Shown here one piece after another: positions 31,971 to 43,530 of a DNA stretch of 64,000 bases. The notes below the pieces were generated by a model. It searched no databases and was not told the origin of the DNA. It worked only from the letters and a program-made list of their open reading frames with translations. Origin of the DNA: Lamellibrachia columna. Its lineage: Eukaryota > Annelida > Polychaeta > Sabellida > Siboglinidae. Each line of letters opens with the position of its first letter. The stretch's first letter is position 1. The stretch covers positions 38,283,996 to 38,347,995 of the forward strand of contig OY759261.1 of NCBI GenBank assembly GCA_963662155.1. Direction: 5' to 3'. Both the position numbers and the translations under genes were made by a program.

Positions 31971-34312
31971 TTGTGCTGCCTAAATACATTGGTAAACACA
32001 CGACCTTGTACACAACGTTACTCGTCCCGCCAGTGATGATGTATCTGGTCGTGTCCAGGTTATCTCAACTCATCCACACCCATCGCACATAGACACTCGC
32101 TTTGTTTTCATTTTAATGTGTGTCTGTTTCAGTACCCAGTAGTATGTACGACAATCCCTCGCCGGGTTATCAGTAGTTTTGCCTAAAACCTCTGACCAGA
32201 CCTCAGACCAACAGCATACTAGAAACGATTGGCATAGTATATATGGTGAACAGGGCGAACGTGCGAACTTCGATTCCGGTAAACAAAACAATATTAGGCC
32301 CACTTATCCACCCCAATCATGCTTTATTAGTCTGCATTCCTTTATCGTATTTATAATGGATTCCTTTTGTCGTGGGGGTTTTAGTAAACTTCCATAAATG
32401 AAATGACATTTTCCATAACATGACTTTTTACTGATATGGCTCAATGTTAGGGCCCTATCGGTAAATTTACACGAGGGCACATTATATACGGGCACATAGA
32501 TATGATCCAGTCTCCGAATTTTACCCTGGGGATGACTTCAGAAACATAGTAATTAAGGTTTTGTAAAGAAGTGTATACATCTGCAGCCCCATTAGTATGG
32601 TGGTGCTACAAAATAGAAGAACTCGGAGCCAATTGATTGAGGTCATTTACACCATTTTGTAGGTTAAAACTGCATTACTTGTTGTGAAGATATATCCACA
32701 AAATGAATGTCATGACATATTTCTAAATGCCAAGTGACAGTTTTTAAGATTGGTGTTAAAATCGAAATATGACGCATTGGCAACAGATTTAGAATATCGT
32801 TATTTTGGACTGAATGGATGGCTGTCATGTTCTCAGTTCTGTATTTTTGATATTTTGGAATATCGCGCTCAACGTGTTTGGTGAACGCCTAAGAGGAGAA
32901 GTGTTTATGTGGCTGTTGTTCGGCCATTTTGCATCTGGGTGTGATTACATGTTCACTGCTATTGGGAAGCCAGCTGCGTGTGCAAGGGGTCAACAAAACC
33001 CGGACACAGTTGGGTGTGTCATCAGTTGCGAAATAACAAAGGACTTCCAAAAACGCGTTTTTTCCTGTTCGTTTTGCAATGTGTCAACATTCGGGCAGTA
33101 ATACGATAGGCCGATCACAGATCCGGTTTACAGACGACTTGTTCACCGCCTTCGTGTCGTCGAGTGCGGCTTATATGGGCGACTATCGGGGATAGTTTTA
33201 CTTTCTACTACTTAGGAAAACAGTCCCAAACCGTAATTGATGAGTGGCTCTGTTTCGTAGCCTTGGGGTAGTTGATTGAACATGCTGAATCCACGAATAA
33301 CACTGCTCTATTCGACGATTGTTTATGTAAGGCAAATCATTAACATAAATAAAATTATTGAATATAGTTGATAAAGCATTTTTTTTATTTTTTATTAGTT
33401 TTATTGAATTGTTTTGCCAACTATCGTTACTGTATAATGTTCAGTGTACTATCAACGATAAATATCGATAGTTCAAATTACTATCGATAGTAGTGCATCG
33501 TCATATCGAATACTGCGATGCATCGATAGTTCAATGTACCCCTAGTGGCTTATTTACTTGACACATTCCCGCAAATGTTCCTTAGTCAGTATTCATTCAC
33601 TTATAGATGTGTGCATGTATGTGTTCATGAACAATGGTTTGAGGACAGCCCAGTTGACATGTTATAAAGAAAACACGCATCAGTTGGACATGCTGCAACA
33701 ACCATAACTATTAATGTGGGCCCATGAAATGTATTAGTGGTTCCAAAACATATTAATATGGTGGACACTCCTATTCAGCATCCCAGTCTGTTGATCCCTA
33801 GCGAGTGTGTTCCTTATTAACCTCCCGTTTGTTAACTGTACATCATCCCAGTTTGTTGTTTATGCCAAGCAATGAACAACAACCACAACAAGATGTTTAT
33901 TTGACCCCAAATGAGCACGGACCAGTTGATAAGGTATGTGGAAAACCGCAGCTGTATTGCCACAGTGATGACTATTCTAGGGTCCCGTTAATAGTGGTTA
34001 TAAAACAAAACACGAGGAGGGACACTCCTATTTAGCAAACCAGTGTGTCATACCCTGGTGATTGATTGTGTTTCTCATGAGTATACCATTTGGTAACAGG
34101 GTAAACATTGCAGGATGTCAGCGCTACTTGATACCCCTGTGGCAATAACCCCATGCCTGGCCAATGTGGACTTTGGGTTGCTATCGGTGTTCCTTGACAG
34201 GAAACATCCACTGGAAAACAAATTAAAATTGTCCAACTACTTTTTAATTTCAGTTGATAAAACAGATGGCACGTGTTTAATGTGTTAGCACATTAATATG
34301 TCCACACTGTGG
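31971..34312. other. Unassigned intergenic DNA
   Basis: No gene recognised over 2.3 kb. Around 33420-33530 several palindromic atcgatag/tatcgata words cluster, similar in style to the subterminal region at 43104-43530. Open frames at 32814-33101 and 33805-34035 have no domain or splice support. Confidence 0.35.
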
Positions 34313-34816
34313 CATATATTAGGAAACAGGTTTTGTTAATTATTAGTCAGAGGGAGTATTTTAGAGTAAGTTATTTTCGGATTCTGTCAGGGAATTCAGC
34401 GAGCGTTAGTAGGGTTGTTTCGAAAATTGAGATAGCATAGTGAATAGTCAGTAACATTGAATATTGGTTAGAATAAGTATTAGTATTATACATATATTGT
34501 TCACCAACTTCTTGTAGACATATATTAAGAAACCGTTTTTATTAACAGAGGTAGTATTTTTTCCCGGATTCAAACTCAACGAGTGATAAAAGGGAGTTTG
34601 TTTACAGGTCGTGAATTCAACCCGTACATCGAGCTATCGTTTACATTGGCTAATATATATATATAAGATAAAGTGATTTATTTTCTTAAATTACATACAT
34701 AAGGTAATATCTGACATAGTGGTAGTAAACGTTTTCGGTAAAAAGGAATTAACAGCAGGATTTTAGCGTAAATTAGTACACACTGACTTCGTTGTTTTGT
34801 TACACAGTGTTCTCTA
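34313..34816 (+). repeat. 5' monomer 1 of CR1-type LINE
   Basis: About 500 bp repeated at 34937-35448 in the same orientation and just upstream of LINE ORF1. It has no coding capacity. Tandem 5' UTR monomers acting as promoters are known in some LINE families, so that role is plausible. Confidence 0.75.
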
Positions 34817-34936
34817 ATACTAATCCGGCTACTTGGACTTGGTGCAGCGACTTGAATTTTGTGTAGATCATTTGCGGAATATCAAATAGAATAAGTATTA
34901 CTATTGCATATATATTATACACAAACGTATTGTAGA

Positions 34937-35448
34937 CATATATTAGGAAACAGGTTTTGTTAATTATTAGTCAGAGGGAGTATTTTAGAGTAAGTTAGTT
35001 TCGGATTCTGTCAGGGAATTCAGCGAGCGTTAATAGGGGTGTTTACAAATCGAAAATTGAGATAACATAGTGAATAGTCAGTAACATTGAATATTGGTTA
35101 GAATAAGTATTAGTATTATACACATATTGTTCACCAACTTCTTGTAGACATATATTAAGAAACCGTTGTTGTTAACAGAGGTAGTATTTTTTTTTTCCGG
35201 ATTCAAACTCAACGAGTGATAAAAGGGAGTTTGTTTACAGGTCATTCAACCCGTGCATCGAGCTATCGTTTACATTGGCTAATATATATATATTTATAAG
35301 ATAAACTGATTTATTTTTTTAAATTACATACATAAGGTAATATCTGACATAGTGGTAGTCAACGTTTTCGGTAAAAAGGAATTAACAGCAGGATTTTAGC
35401 GTAAATTAGTACACACTGACTTCGTTGTTTTGTTACACAGTGTTCTCC
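34937..35448 (+). repeat. 5' monomer 2 of CR1-type LINE
   Basis: Second copy of 34313-34816, differing by scattered substitutions and small indels (for example an 8-base insertion near 35040). It directly precedes the ORF1 leader. Confidence 0.75.
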
Positions 35449-35549
35449 GTATTCGCTAGGTGGCAGGATTTTTAGCCTAAAGTGTTCTTTTGATCACAAA
35501 AACAGCCTTATTCAAGGCTAACGTAGCAAACTAATTAAAACTAAATTGT

Positions 35550-36864
35550 ATGATGGCGCCGTGCAAAAGGCAGTTAAAGGCAACAAGGCACTTAATTTGT
35601 GGCAGTTGCAGTAACTGGGTGGATTTCGTCAAGTCTGGGTGCGAGAAGTCCTGGGCTGAGGTCCAGGCAGATAGTTTTAGTTTTGAGTGTAGGGGATGCG
35701 CAAGGATGAAGGAAGTAGAGGTGGAGTTGGAAGAGCTGAGGCTGCTCGTTGTGGCAATGGTGGAAAGGGAACAGGGGAGTTGTGCCAGTAGTTCCGGTGG
35801 GGGAACTGTAGACGATAAAGTGGGGAAAGACACAAGAGATGCTAGGGAGAGCTCACCTCAGCCTGGGAGGAAGCTGAGAGGAGGGAAGGTGACAGGTCAT
35901 AGGGAGACAGCACGTAAGGAGACGGGAGGGAAAGGAACGGGAGGGAAGAAAACCAGAGTGAAGGAGAGGGGAGTAGGGGAGACAGGAGGGAAGGAGAAGG
36001 GAGTGGGGGAGACGGGAGGGAAGACAACCGGAGTGAAGGAGAGGGGAGTAGCGGAGACAGGAGGGAAGGAGAAGGGAGTGGGGGAGACGGGAGGGAAAAC
36101 AACTGGAGTGAAGGAGAGGGGAGACAGGAGGGAAGGAGAAGGGAGTGGGGGAGACGGAAGGGAAAACAACCGGAGTGAAGGAGAGGGGAGTGGGAGAGAC
36201 AAGAGCAAAGGCGTAGGAAGTGGGGGAGACAGGAGGGAAGGGGTCAGGACAGAATGTGATGGAGGGGATCGAAAGGAAGAGTTATTCTGCAGCAGTGATA
36301 GAGGGGGTGAGGAAGAGAGCGAGGGTGTTTGTGGGGGATTCGATAGTTAGGAAGACCGACAGAGTCTTAAACAAGGGAGATGATGTGGTGGTCTGCTTGC
36401 CTGGAGCCAAAATAGAGGCGATAACTGAGAGGGTAAAAAACATCGTAGGCTCGGGTAAGGGTGGATCTGTTTTTGTACACGTAGGGACAAATAACGTAGA
36501 GAGGGAGGGTACAACTGCCATAGTTAGGAAATATAGGCAGTTGGTCAGAACACTAAAACAGACGCGGGTTGAGCATGTAATACTGTCAGGGAGTTTACCT
36601 GTAATGGGCAGGAGGGGTCACAAATATCGAAATTGTCGGGGGATGGCAATTAACATGTTAGTCCAGAGGCTGTGTAGGGAAGAGGAAGTTGGATTTGTGG
36701 ATTTATGGGGAAGTTTTGTTGGGAGGGCAGATATGTACATGAAGGATGGGCTTCATTTAAGTGGAAAGGGGGCGGCAGTATTCGCGGACAAACTTTCAGC
36801 AGCAGTAGATAGCGACTTGGGTACAATGACAAATATTTTTGGAAGTAAACATTCTTTAAAATAG
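35550..36864 (+). pseudogene. CR1-type ORF1: zinc finger plus SGNH esterase
   Basis: ORF1 starts with ATG at 35550. Residues about 14-50 form a PHD-like cysteine finger (LICGSCSNWVDFVKSGCEKS, FECRGCARM), followed by a leucine-rich helix (EVEVELEELRLLV). A Gly/Lys/Glu-rich, purine-rich repetitive linker follows (35900-36230). The SGNH hydrolase domain comes next, in another frame (36220-36864): catalytic GDSIVRKTD, HVGTNN and DGLHLSGKG. In CR1/L2 elements this esterase-like ORF1 acts with the retrotransposition RNP. Comparing linker repeats shows an 8-bp loss (gtagcgga) at about 36118, which explains the frame change; a TAG near 36208 is a second lesion. Confidence 0.8.
35920..36235. repeat. 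Purine-rich tandem repeat in ORF1 linker
   Basis: Units of about 24 and 42 bp built from gtgaaggagaggggagta and gagacgggagggaag. Highly purine-rich on the + strand, a context for slippage and possibly triplex formation. Confidence 0.8.
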
Positions 36865-36866
36865 AA

Positions 36867-39707
36867 GTGCAGGGGGGTTACCTAGAGGTGTCTCAAGCAG
36901 AACAAGAGGCCACTAGCACAGATAAATCAATATCAAATCATCCGAAAAACATCTCTGAAAAAGGTTATAGATGCGTATGTTTAAATGCAAGGAGCATAGT
37001 AAATAAGAAAAACGAATTAAACATTATGGTAGAAGATATTGACCGTCACATAATTGGTATAACTGAATCATGGGCCAACATAGATATAACAGATGCAGAA
37101 TTAGGACTGACAGGATACGTAATGTTTAGGAAAGATCGAATAGGAAGAAGGGGCGGGGGAGTTATTTTATATGTTAAAGAATCTATTCAGGCTTATGAAA
37201 TAAAACTAGAAAGGGAAGCAGATTGCGATGAAGCTGTTTGGTGCAAAATTGTTTCAGGAAATTCAAAATTAACTATTGGATTAGTTTACCGAAGTCCAAA
37301 CATAAACGAAGAGGACAACACAAAAATAAAAACGCTATAAAGGAAGTTAGTAAATGGGAATGTATCATAATGGGAGATTTTAACCATGGACACATACAAT
37401 GGAATTCTCTAGAGAGCACAGGGATTGAGGATCAACAATTTCTATGTTTAATCCAATATAGCTTTCTTACTCAGCACGTACTAGAACCAACCAGGGGAGA
37501 AAATGTATTAGATATAGTTTTGTCATCACAAAAAGAATTAGTGGACAATGTAAAAATATTTGAACCATTGGGTAATAGTGACCATAATCAAATACATTTT
37601 GACATCAATGTAAAATCAGAAAGTAAAAATAAGAAAACGTACAAGAGAAACTTCCACAAAGGTAACTACAAAGATATGAGAAAATACTTAGCAAAGCTAG
37701 ATTGGAATAACATGGTGATGAATAAGACCGCAATTGAATGTTGGAATATTCTAAAATATGAAATTGAGAGTATCATCGATAAATTTGTTCCCTTCCAAAA
37801 ACAAGGAAAACGGTGTAGAAAGAAACACTTGTCAAAAGAGGCAATTAGAAAAATAATGCTAAAACAAACTATGTGGAGGGTTTATAGGCGTACCAGAAAG
37901 GAAGAAGACTATGCAAAATACAAAGAGGCACTTAATGCAGCTACAACTGAAATCAGACAATCTAAAAGAAGCTATGATCAAAAACTGGCATGTAACATAA
38001 AAAATGAAATGAGAGCAAGAGTTTTTATGCATATGTCAGGAGTAAACAAAACGTACAAGACAAGGTTGGACCTCTAGAAGACAGTGCTGGAAATATAATA
38101 TCACAGGGGTTTTTAATGGCGGAAGACCTAAATGGTTACTTCAGTTCAGTGTTTACCAAATAAGTTATTAGTTCATTACCAGTTGCTGATGCTAAATTTC
38201 AGGGGGCTAAATCTGACTATTTAGGTCCGTTAGTTGTAACTCCAGAATTGGTAGCTAAGAAAATAAAGACAATGAAGGATAACAAATCACCGGGAGTGGA
38301 TGGGATTCCTCCAAAATTACTAATGGAAACAGTAGAACAAATCAGTATACCACTTGCAAGAGTATTCAACTTGTCATTAAAAGAGGGAGTTGTTCCGTTT
38401 GAATGGAAAGAAGCAAACATCATACCATTATTTAAAAAGGGTTCGAGAAATAAGTCAGAGAATTACAGACCAGTGAGTTTAACGTCAGTGATTTGTAAAT
38501 TATTAGAAAGGTTAATTAAAGACCATATGGTGGACTTCCTCGTTAAGCATAAATTATTAAATTAATCTCAACATGGATTCCTTAAAGCGAGGTCATGCTT
38601 AACAAATAGACATGGGATCTCCAGTAGATATTATCTACTTAGATTTTCAGAAAGCTTTTGACAAAGTGCCACATCAAAGATTACTACTTAAATTAAAAGC
38701 CCATGGTATCGGGGATAGCATAACTGACTGGATAGAACAATGGCTGACTGACAGAAGACAACGAGTTGTAGTAGATGGAGAAGTTTCAAATTAGAAATCG
38801 GTTTTGAGTGGGGTACCTCAAGGATCAGTATTAGGACCTATATTATTCTTAATTTATATCAATGACTTGGACGACAGTATAACAAGTAACGTACTGAAAT
38901 TTGCGGATGACACAAAACTTTTTAGAAAGGTTAATACTGATGGTGATAAACAACATTTACAAAACGATCTAGACAGATTAGTGAAATGGTCTGAGAAATG
39001 GCAGATGCTGTTCAATTTTGGGAAATGTAAATGCCTACATACAGGACATGGGAACTTGAATGTAAACTATAAAATGGGAGATACTGTTCTGGGTACTACT
39101 GTAAAAGAAAAGGACTTAGGAGTTACAATAAGCGCTGATATGAAAGTTTCAGAGAAGTGTGGTATTGCAGCTTCAAAGGGTAATCAAATTCTTGGATTGA
39201 TTAGAAGAAACATAACATACAAGGGAAAACAGTTAATTATACCTCTTTATAAAGCAATAGTTAGACCTCATTTAGAATACTGTATACAAGCATGGAGACC
39301 ATATCGTAAGAAGGATATAGATACGCTTGAACGCATACAAAGGAGAGCAACTAAACTTATTCCAGAACTTAGAGACCTTAGTTATGAAGAACGCTTAAAA
39401 GAATGTGGTTTAACAACTCTAGAGACAAGGAGGTTAAGAGGAGATCAGATTGAAGTTTTTAAGATATTGAATGGGTATGAAAATATTGATAGTAATGTTT
39501 TTCTCACTCAAGAAGGTTAGCAGAACTAGAGGACATGAGGTAAAATTAGTAAAGGATCAATGTAGATTGGACATCAGGAAGCACTCGTTCTCACAGAGGA
39601 CAATAAATGAATGGAACAAATTGTCTACAGATTGTGTAACTGCTAGCAACGTGAATATGTTTAAAAACAAGGTTGACACATATCTCATGAGGGCGGGTTA
39701 TAAGTAG
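36867..39707 (+). pseudogene. CR1-type ORF2: endonuclease and reverse transcriptase
   Basis: Endonuclease motifs: CVCLNARSIVNKKNEL, GITESWANIDI and GLVYRSPNIN in the first frame; after a frameshift near 37300, CIIMGDFNHGHIQW, LGNSDHNQIHF. RT motifs follow: SPGVDGIPPKLL, EWKEANIIPLFKKG, NYRPVSLTS, DIIYLDFQKAFDKVPH, LSGVPQGSVLGPILF, catalytic FADDTKLF, then the C-terminal LERIQRRATKLIP and FSQRTINEWNKL. Lesions: frameshifts near 37300, 38065 and 39510; TAA at 38161 and 38563; TAG at 38792; and a small deletion just before 38612 in the region between SQHGF and SPVDIIYLDF. Its true start is not defined; the first codons at 36867 may be leader. Confidence 0.85.
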
Positions 39708-39804
39708 ATGAACATTGTTGGACTCTCGATAAGCCAATGGCTTCCTTGTCCACTTGCCATCTGGGCCTTTGGCTTGGATGGCAAATCTTGTTAAATCTTG
39801 TTAA

Positions 39805-42169
39805 ACAAACACGTAAAATTATCCAATATAGTTGAACAAATATGTTTATATACACCGACATACGACAAATATAATTGCATAATTGGTTATATGTATACAA
39901 CAAGTGTAGCTACAAGGCTCCTCTGAGTGCTATCTACATAACCTTGCCAACCTGTCCTCTCTGGTCCACCTATTAGACTGCCCCTTCTGAACGGAAAAGT
40001 CGATATTCGTAAGCAGATAGCGATCATATTAAATTTATGGTTCAATAAAACACACTTGGATGGTCAAGTTGATAGAACGTGTACATATTAAACTATATAA
40101 CACGAGTTTACGTTAACATCGATCGGATGTAGTACCTATAAATGCCATCACCACAAAGCTTGGGTCAAAGGCAGTTGAGTATACATAATTGGCAATGTTT
40201 TCAATATACGGTGTTATCCTTACCATCAAGATTATGAACAATCACCCACCAATTTATCACAGTCTAGTTTGTACCTAATTAGTTGTTGTTTGATGAACTG
40301 CCTGTAGAAGAACACATGTTCACTAAAATACAGAATTAATTAATCTGTCCGTAAACAATACATGAACTACGTATGTATTTATTTATATAAATATACTAGT
40401 TTACTATTTGTTGTAACTTCACTGTTCCCCATATTCATTGATGGAAATGTGTTTAGACAATTTCAGGAAACACAACATTATTACAGGGATAGCCATCTAT
40501 GAATTTGTTATTTGGTGTTGCCAGTCAACATGTTGATGGATCCACCTCTCGAAATTGCGACGTAATACTGGAAGTTATAGAAGCGTCTAACAACGGTTTA
40601 CGCTGCGAACAATGAAACATAAGTGTTCGCTTAGCGTTGCGCACAGTTGTACGTAATAACTATAAAGGATAATTCGAGTGTTCGTAGAAAGAGTAATGGT
40701 GGGGTGAATTTCGAAAGAGAACGTCTCAGGTTATATAACACACACCTGTCACACCAACTTTGGCTGCCACAATTGGTCTACCTACCCTTGACTTCAAATT
40801 CACATGGACCTTTTTCAGGACACGATTGAATATGAATGAAAAACAAGTGTGCAGCCTTTAAAATCGCCACGTAACAATTGCCTCAGGTTTGCATATTTAT
40901 ACGTATAGGCATAATGTGGGCCTGTAGTTAATGACAAATCATATTACAACATATACGTTGAATTGTCTTGCATTACTATTGGACCATGGTGTCGTTGCTT
41001 GCTTAATGCGCATCAAACGTTTGCATCGTCATATCACAAGCAAACAATACGCCATACACTTTGTATGTATTTTCAATACATTTGGGCAAGTGCTATAAGT
41101 GACACACTTCTTCTTGCCCTTTTCAACATCAAGACTTTGGTTTATATTTTATGTTTGGCTACTTTCTTTGTTGTTGTTGAAATAAAGGCCAGATCAATAA
41201 GGCCTGCTGTGAATACATGTTTGACTATACATGGTTATCAGCGAATGACTGTGTTGATCATTTGTACAAATAAAACGAAACTTATATCAAGGCGACAATA
41301 ATCTCAAGCAGTCTAATCGGTTAACATGTATATGTATACTAACCATATTTAACTTTGATATCTGAACAAAGGTGTTTCTATTATATTGTTAATGATAACT
41401 CGATCGCAACACTTGATAGACCGTCCTGTCTGCCAATATTAGTCAAAATGCACATAACGAAATACACATATTTATTGCATATCATAATGCTATGAATATA
41501 CATTTGATGGCCACACATGTCAACATTTGATGGCCACACATGTCAACATTTGATGGCCACACATGTCAACATCTGCTCATGGAAAAGCGGAACACTGCTC
41601 GTAAAAAGGTTGGTGTTTTAAGGGTCTTTGTTTTTATCCTCGTTGTTGTTCTCGATGAACCCTCGCGCAAGGAAATGTCTTGCCCCAACTGCAGTGTCGG
41701 TGCATGAATATGTCGTTACATTTGTTTATTTTAATGTTGTACTGATATATTTTATAAAAATAAATAAAAAGTTGATAATAAACAAAATAAAATGTTTGTA
41801 AATAAATGAAGATAATATAATATTAAAGAACATTATCGAGTTATAAATATGAAGTTTGCATTTTTTTGCCTATGCCATTTTATGTGAATCACAACCAATC
41901 TGTTCATCAACTAAACATATTTGTCAATGCACCTTCCTTTCATAAACCTCACCACCATTCGCGATCGATTGTAAGTCGTAGTATGTTGTAGTATACTGTA
42001 TTACAAACAATCTATTGATAAAACAGTTCACAACAATAATTATTATTCCGGATAACATTAATGTTAAACATATTTGACGGGTCGACTCACACCACAAATT
42101 CAACAGGCACTGCCGATATAGTGTTACCCAAGAATCCTCTTATTCATATATGATTAGATGGAATACCAA
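39805..42169. other. Intergenic DNA
   Basis: About 2.3 kb with no recognised gene. AT-rich, with a 23-bp tandem repeat at 41501-41572. Confidence 0.4.
41501..41572. repeat. 23-bp tandem repeat, 3 copies
   Basis: Units of catttgatggccacacatgt plus caa begin at 41501, 41524 and 41547, nearly identical. Confidence 0.9.
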
Positions 42170-42274
42170 CAGTGGCGTATATCGGAAAGGCCAAGCTAAG
42201 TGATCCATTAGTTTACCTTGCTACCGGGGGACCGGGGGCATTGCCCAATACCCCCCCCCATAAATACGCCACTG
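42170..42274. mobile_element. Short MITE-like element
   Basis: Begins cagtggcgtat and ends atacgccactg, an 11-bp perfect inverted repeat, with about 80 bp between that includes ccgggggaccgggggcattg and a C9 run. No target duplication is clear. Probably a short internally deleted DNA transposon. Confidence 0.65.
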
Positions 42275-43007
42275 TCTGGAAATAATATTTCCGTAAAGCA
42301 GACAGCGGTTGTCAGACGAAGCAACAGTTCCACCACTCTCCACGAGGAGGGCACGCAGTGACGTATTATATCTCGAAGGGAGGCCGTGGGGCCTAGCTTG
42401 GTTAGCTATGCTACGATATAGTGGTACAACAGGTTACATACGAGAACATTCGTATCCCAAAACCAAAGGGGCGTGGTGCAATGGTCCCCTAAATATGCTA
42501 CTATGAGCACGTACTGACCAAAGTTACCCTTACTTAACACGTCGATGATAGCGGGAATCACGGAATCCGCGTCTTTCCTCACCAGCCCTGTAACCACAGT
42601 CGCCTCGCTGCGAAAGATGTATCAGTCGGTGTCTGGGTGGAGGTCTTGTGACGCGCCGGGTCTAAGCTCTCTCAATTAGAGCAGACTCGACGCGCCCATC
42701 TTTACTAAAGTGAAACCTAAGGCTTTGTTTTGGGCGTTTGCACAAGAGTGCCTAAAAACTAACCATTTGCAACTATAATCAAGAATATCACGGAAGTGGT
42801 TTACTGGGAATATGTTCTAAAAGTGCGAAAATCTAGATATATTTATCAGTGTTTGCAATTTTTACCAATCACCGGCGAGTAGCCCCTTGACCCCCAACGC
42901 GGCTCTGACGTAGACTGTGCAGATCGCGTGTATTTTAACGTGGTTTATATGAGCAGTTACATGTTTATATGATTTTATATTGGATTTACACACAACAAAA
43001 ACTCTTA
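42275..43007. other. Unassigned DNA, possible minus-strand exon
   Basis: Minus strand 42600-42500 reads SEATVVTGLVRKDADSVIPA then IIDVLSKGNFGQ, starting after a ctttcgcag acceptor-like site, and looks protein-like but matches no family I recognise. No second exon was found. Confidence 0.25.
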
Positions 43008-43103
43008 CAATGCAGTGCTGTGCAGCATTCGGATGTATACATGTTTCAACGAGGTACAGAATGTTTTTTATTTCGATTTCCCTGGAAAAACAGACATTAG
43101 TGA
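43008..43103 (+). pseudogene. THAP-like zinc finger start, degraded
   Basis: ATG CAG TGC TGT begins MQCCAAFGC, the C-x4-C start of THAP DNA-binding domains, and a second frame downstream gives FYFDFPGKTDI, resembling the FxRFP segment that follows. A frame change between the two and abrupt replacement by the segment at 43104 indicate a fragment. Only the first half of the motif is present. Confidence 0.25.
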
Positions 43104-43530
43104 ATAGGGCTGGATCGATACATTACTTCACGTTATGATGCGTGTCGCGATACAGAGTTCACGATACGATACCTATCGCGAAACAGACACCATTGACTAG
43201 AATGATACAACAGTAAAACACACGTTTATTTATCACATGGACAAGGCAACGCTACAGCAGACGTCGCGTCGCCACTCACATGAGGTCCAAATTGCACGCG
43301 CGCATTGAACAAAAATAATAGTGTAAAGATTTTACATAGATTATAATTAGACATACATGTTATATTTCGCTTGTTTATCGATACACGGGCAGGTGTGGTT
43401 CGCGTTGAACGTTTATTGCTTCACAAAGGTGACGCGAATAATGTTTTGCCTACCGCTATCGCATATCGTAGTGTACCACGATACGGATATTGTGTATCGT
43501 TTATCGTACCGTGCCGGTACAACTAAGTTG
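43104..43530. mobile_element. hAT-like non-autonomous element (tentative)
   Basis: Starts tagggctggatcgataca and is rich at both ends in cgatac/gtatcg words, including tcgtaccgtgccggtaca on the right. Such cgata-rich termini are usual for hAT-type elements. The ends are not clean inverted repeats, so the boundary and family are uncertain. Confidence 0.35.

Larger units (their letters stand above)
34313..39804 (+). mobile_element. Near-complete CR1-type LINE
   Basis: Order: two 5' repeat monomers, ORF1 (35550-36864), ORF2 (about 36867-39707) and a short 3' UTR ending in ttgttaaatcttgttaaa (39787-39804), a microsatellite-like tail typical of CR1-group LINEs. The same 3' end occurs at 28417 (minus) and 47488 (plus). 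Both ORFs carry frameshifts and stops, so the copy is dead but young enough for most motifs to be clear. No target-site duplication is expected or seen. Confidence 0.85.

Noticed and set aside
35842..36208. Minus-strand Ser/Pro/Leu-rich frames
   Set aside because: Complement of the purine-rich repetitive linker of LINE ORF1.
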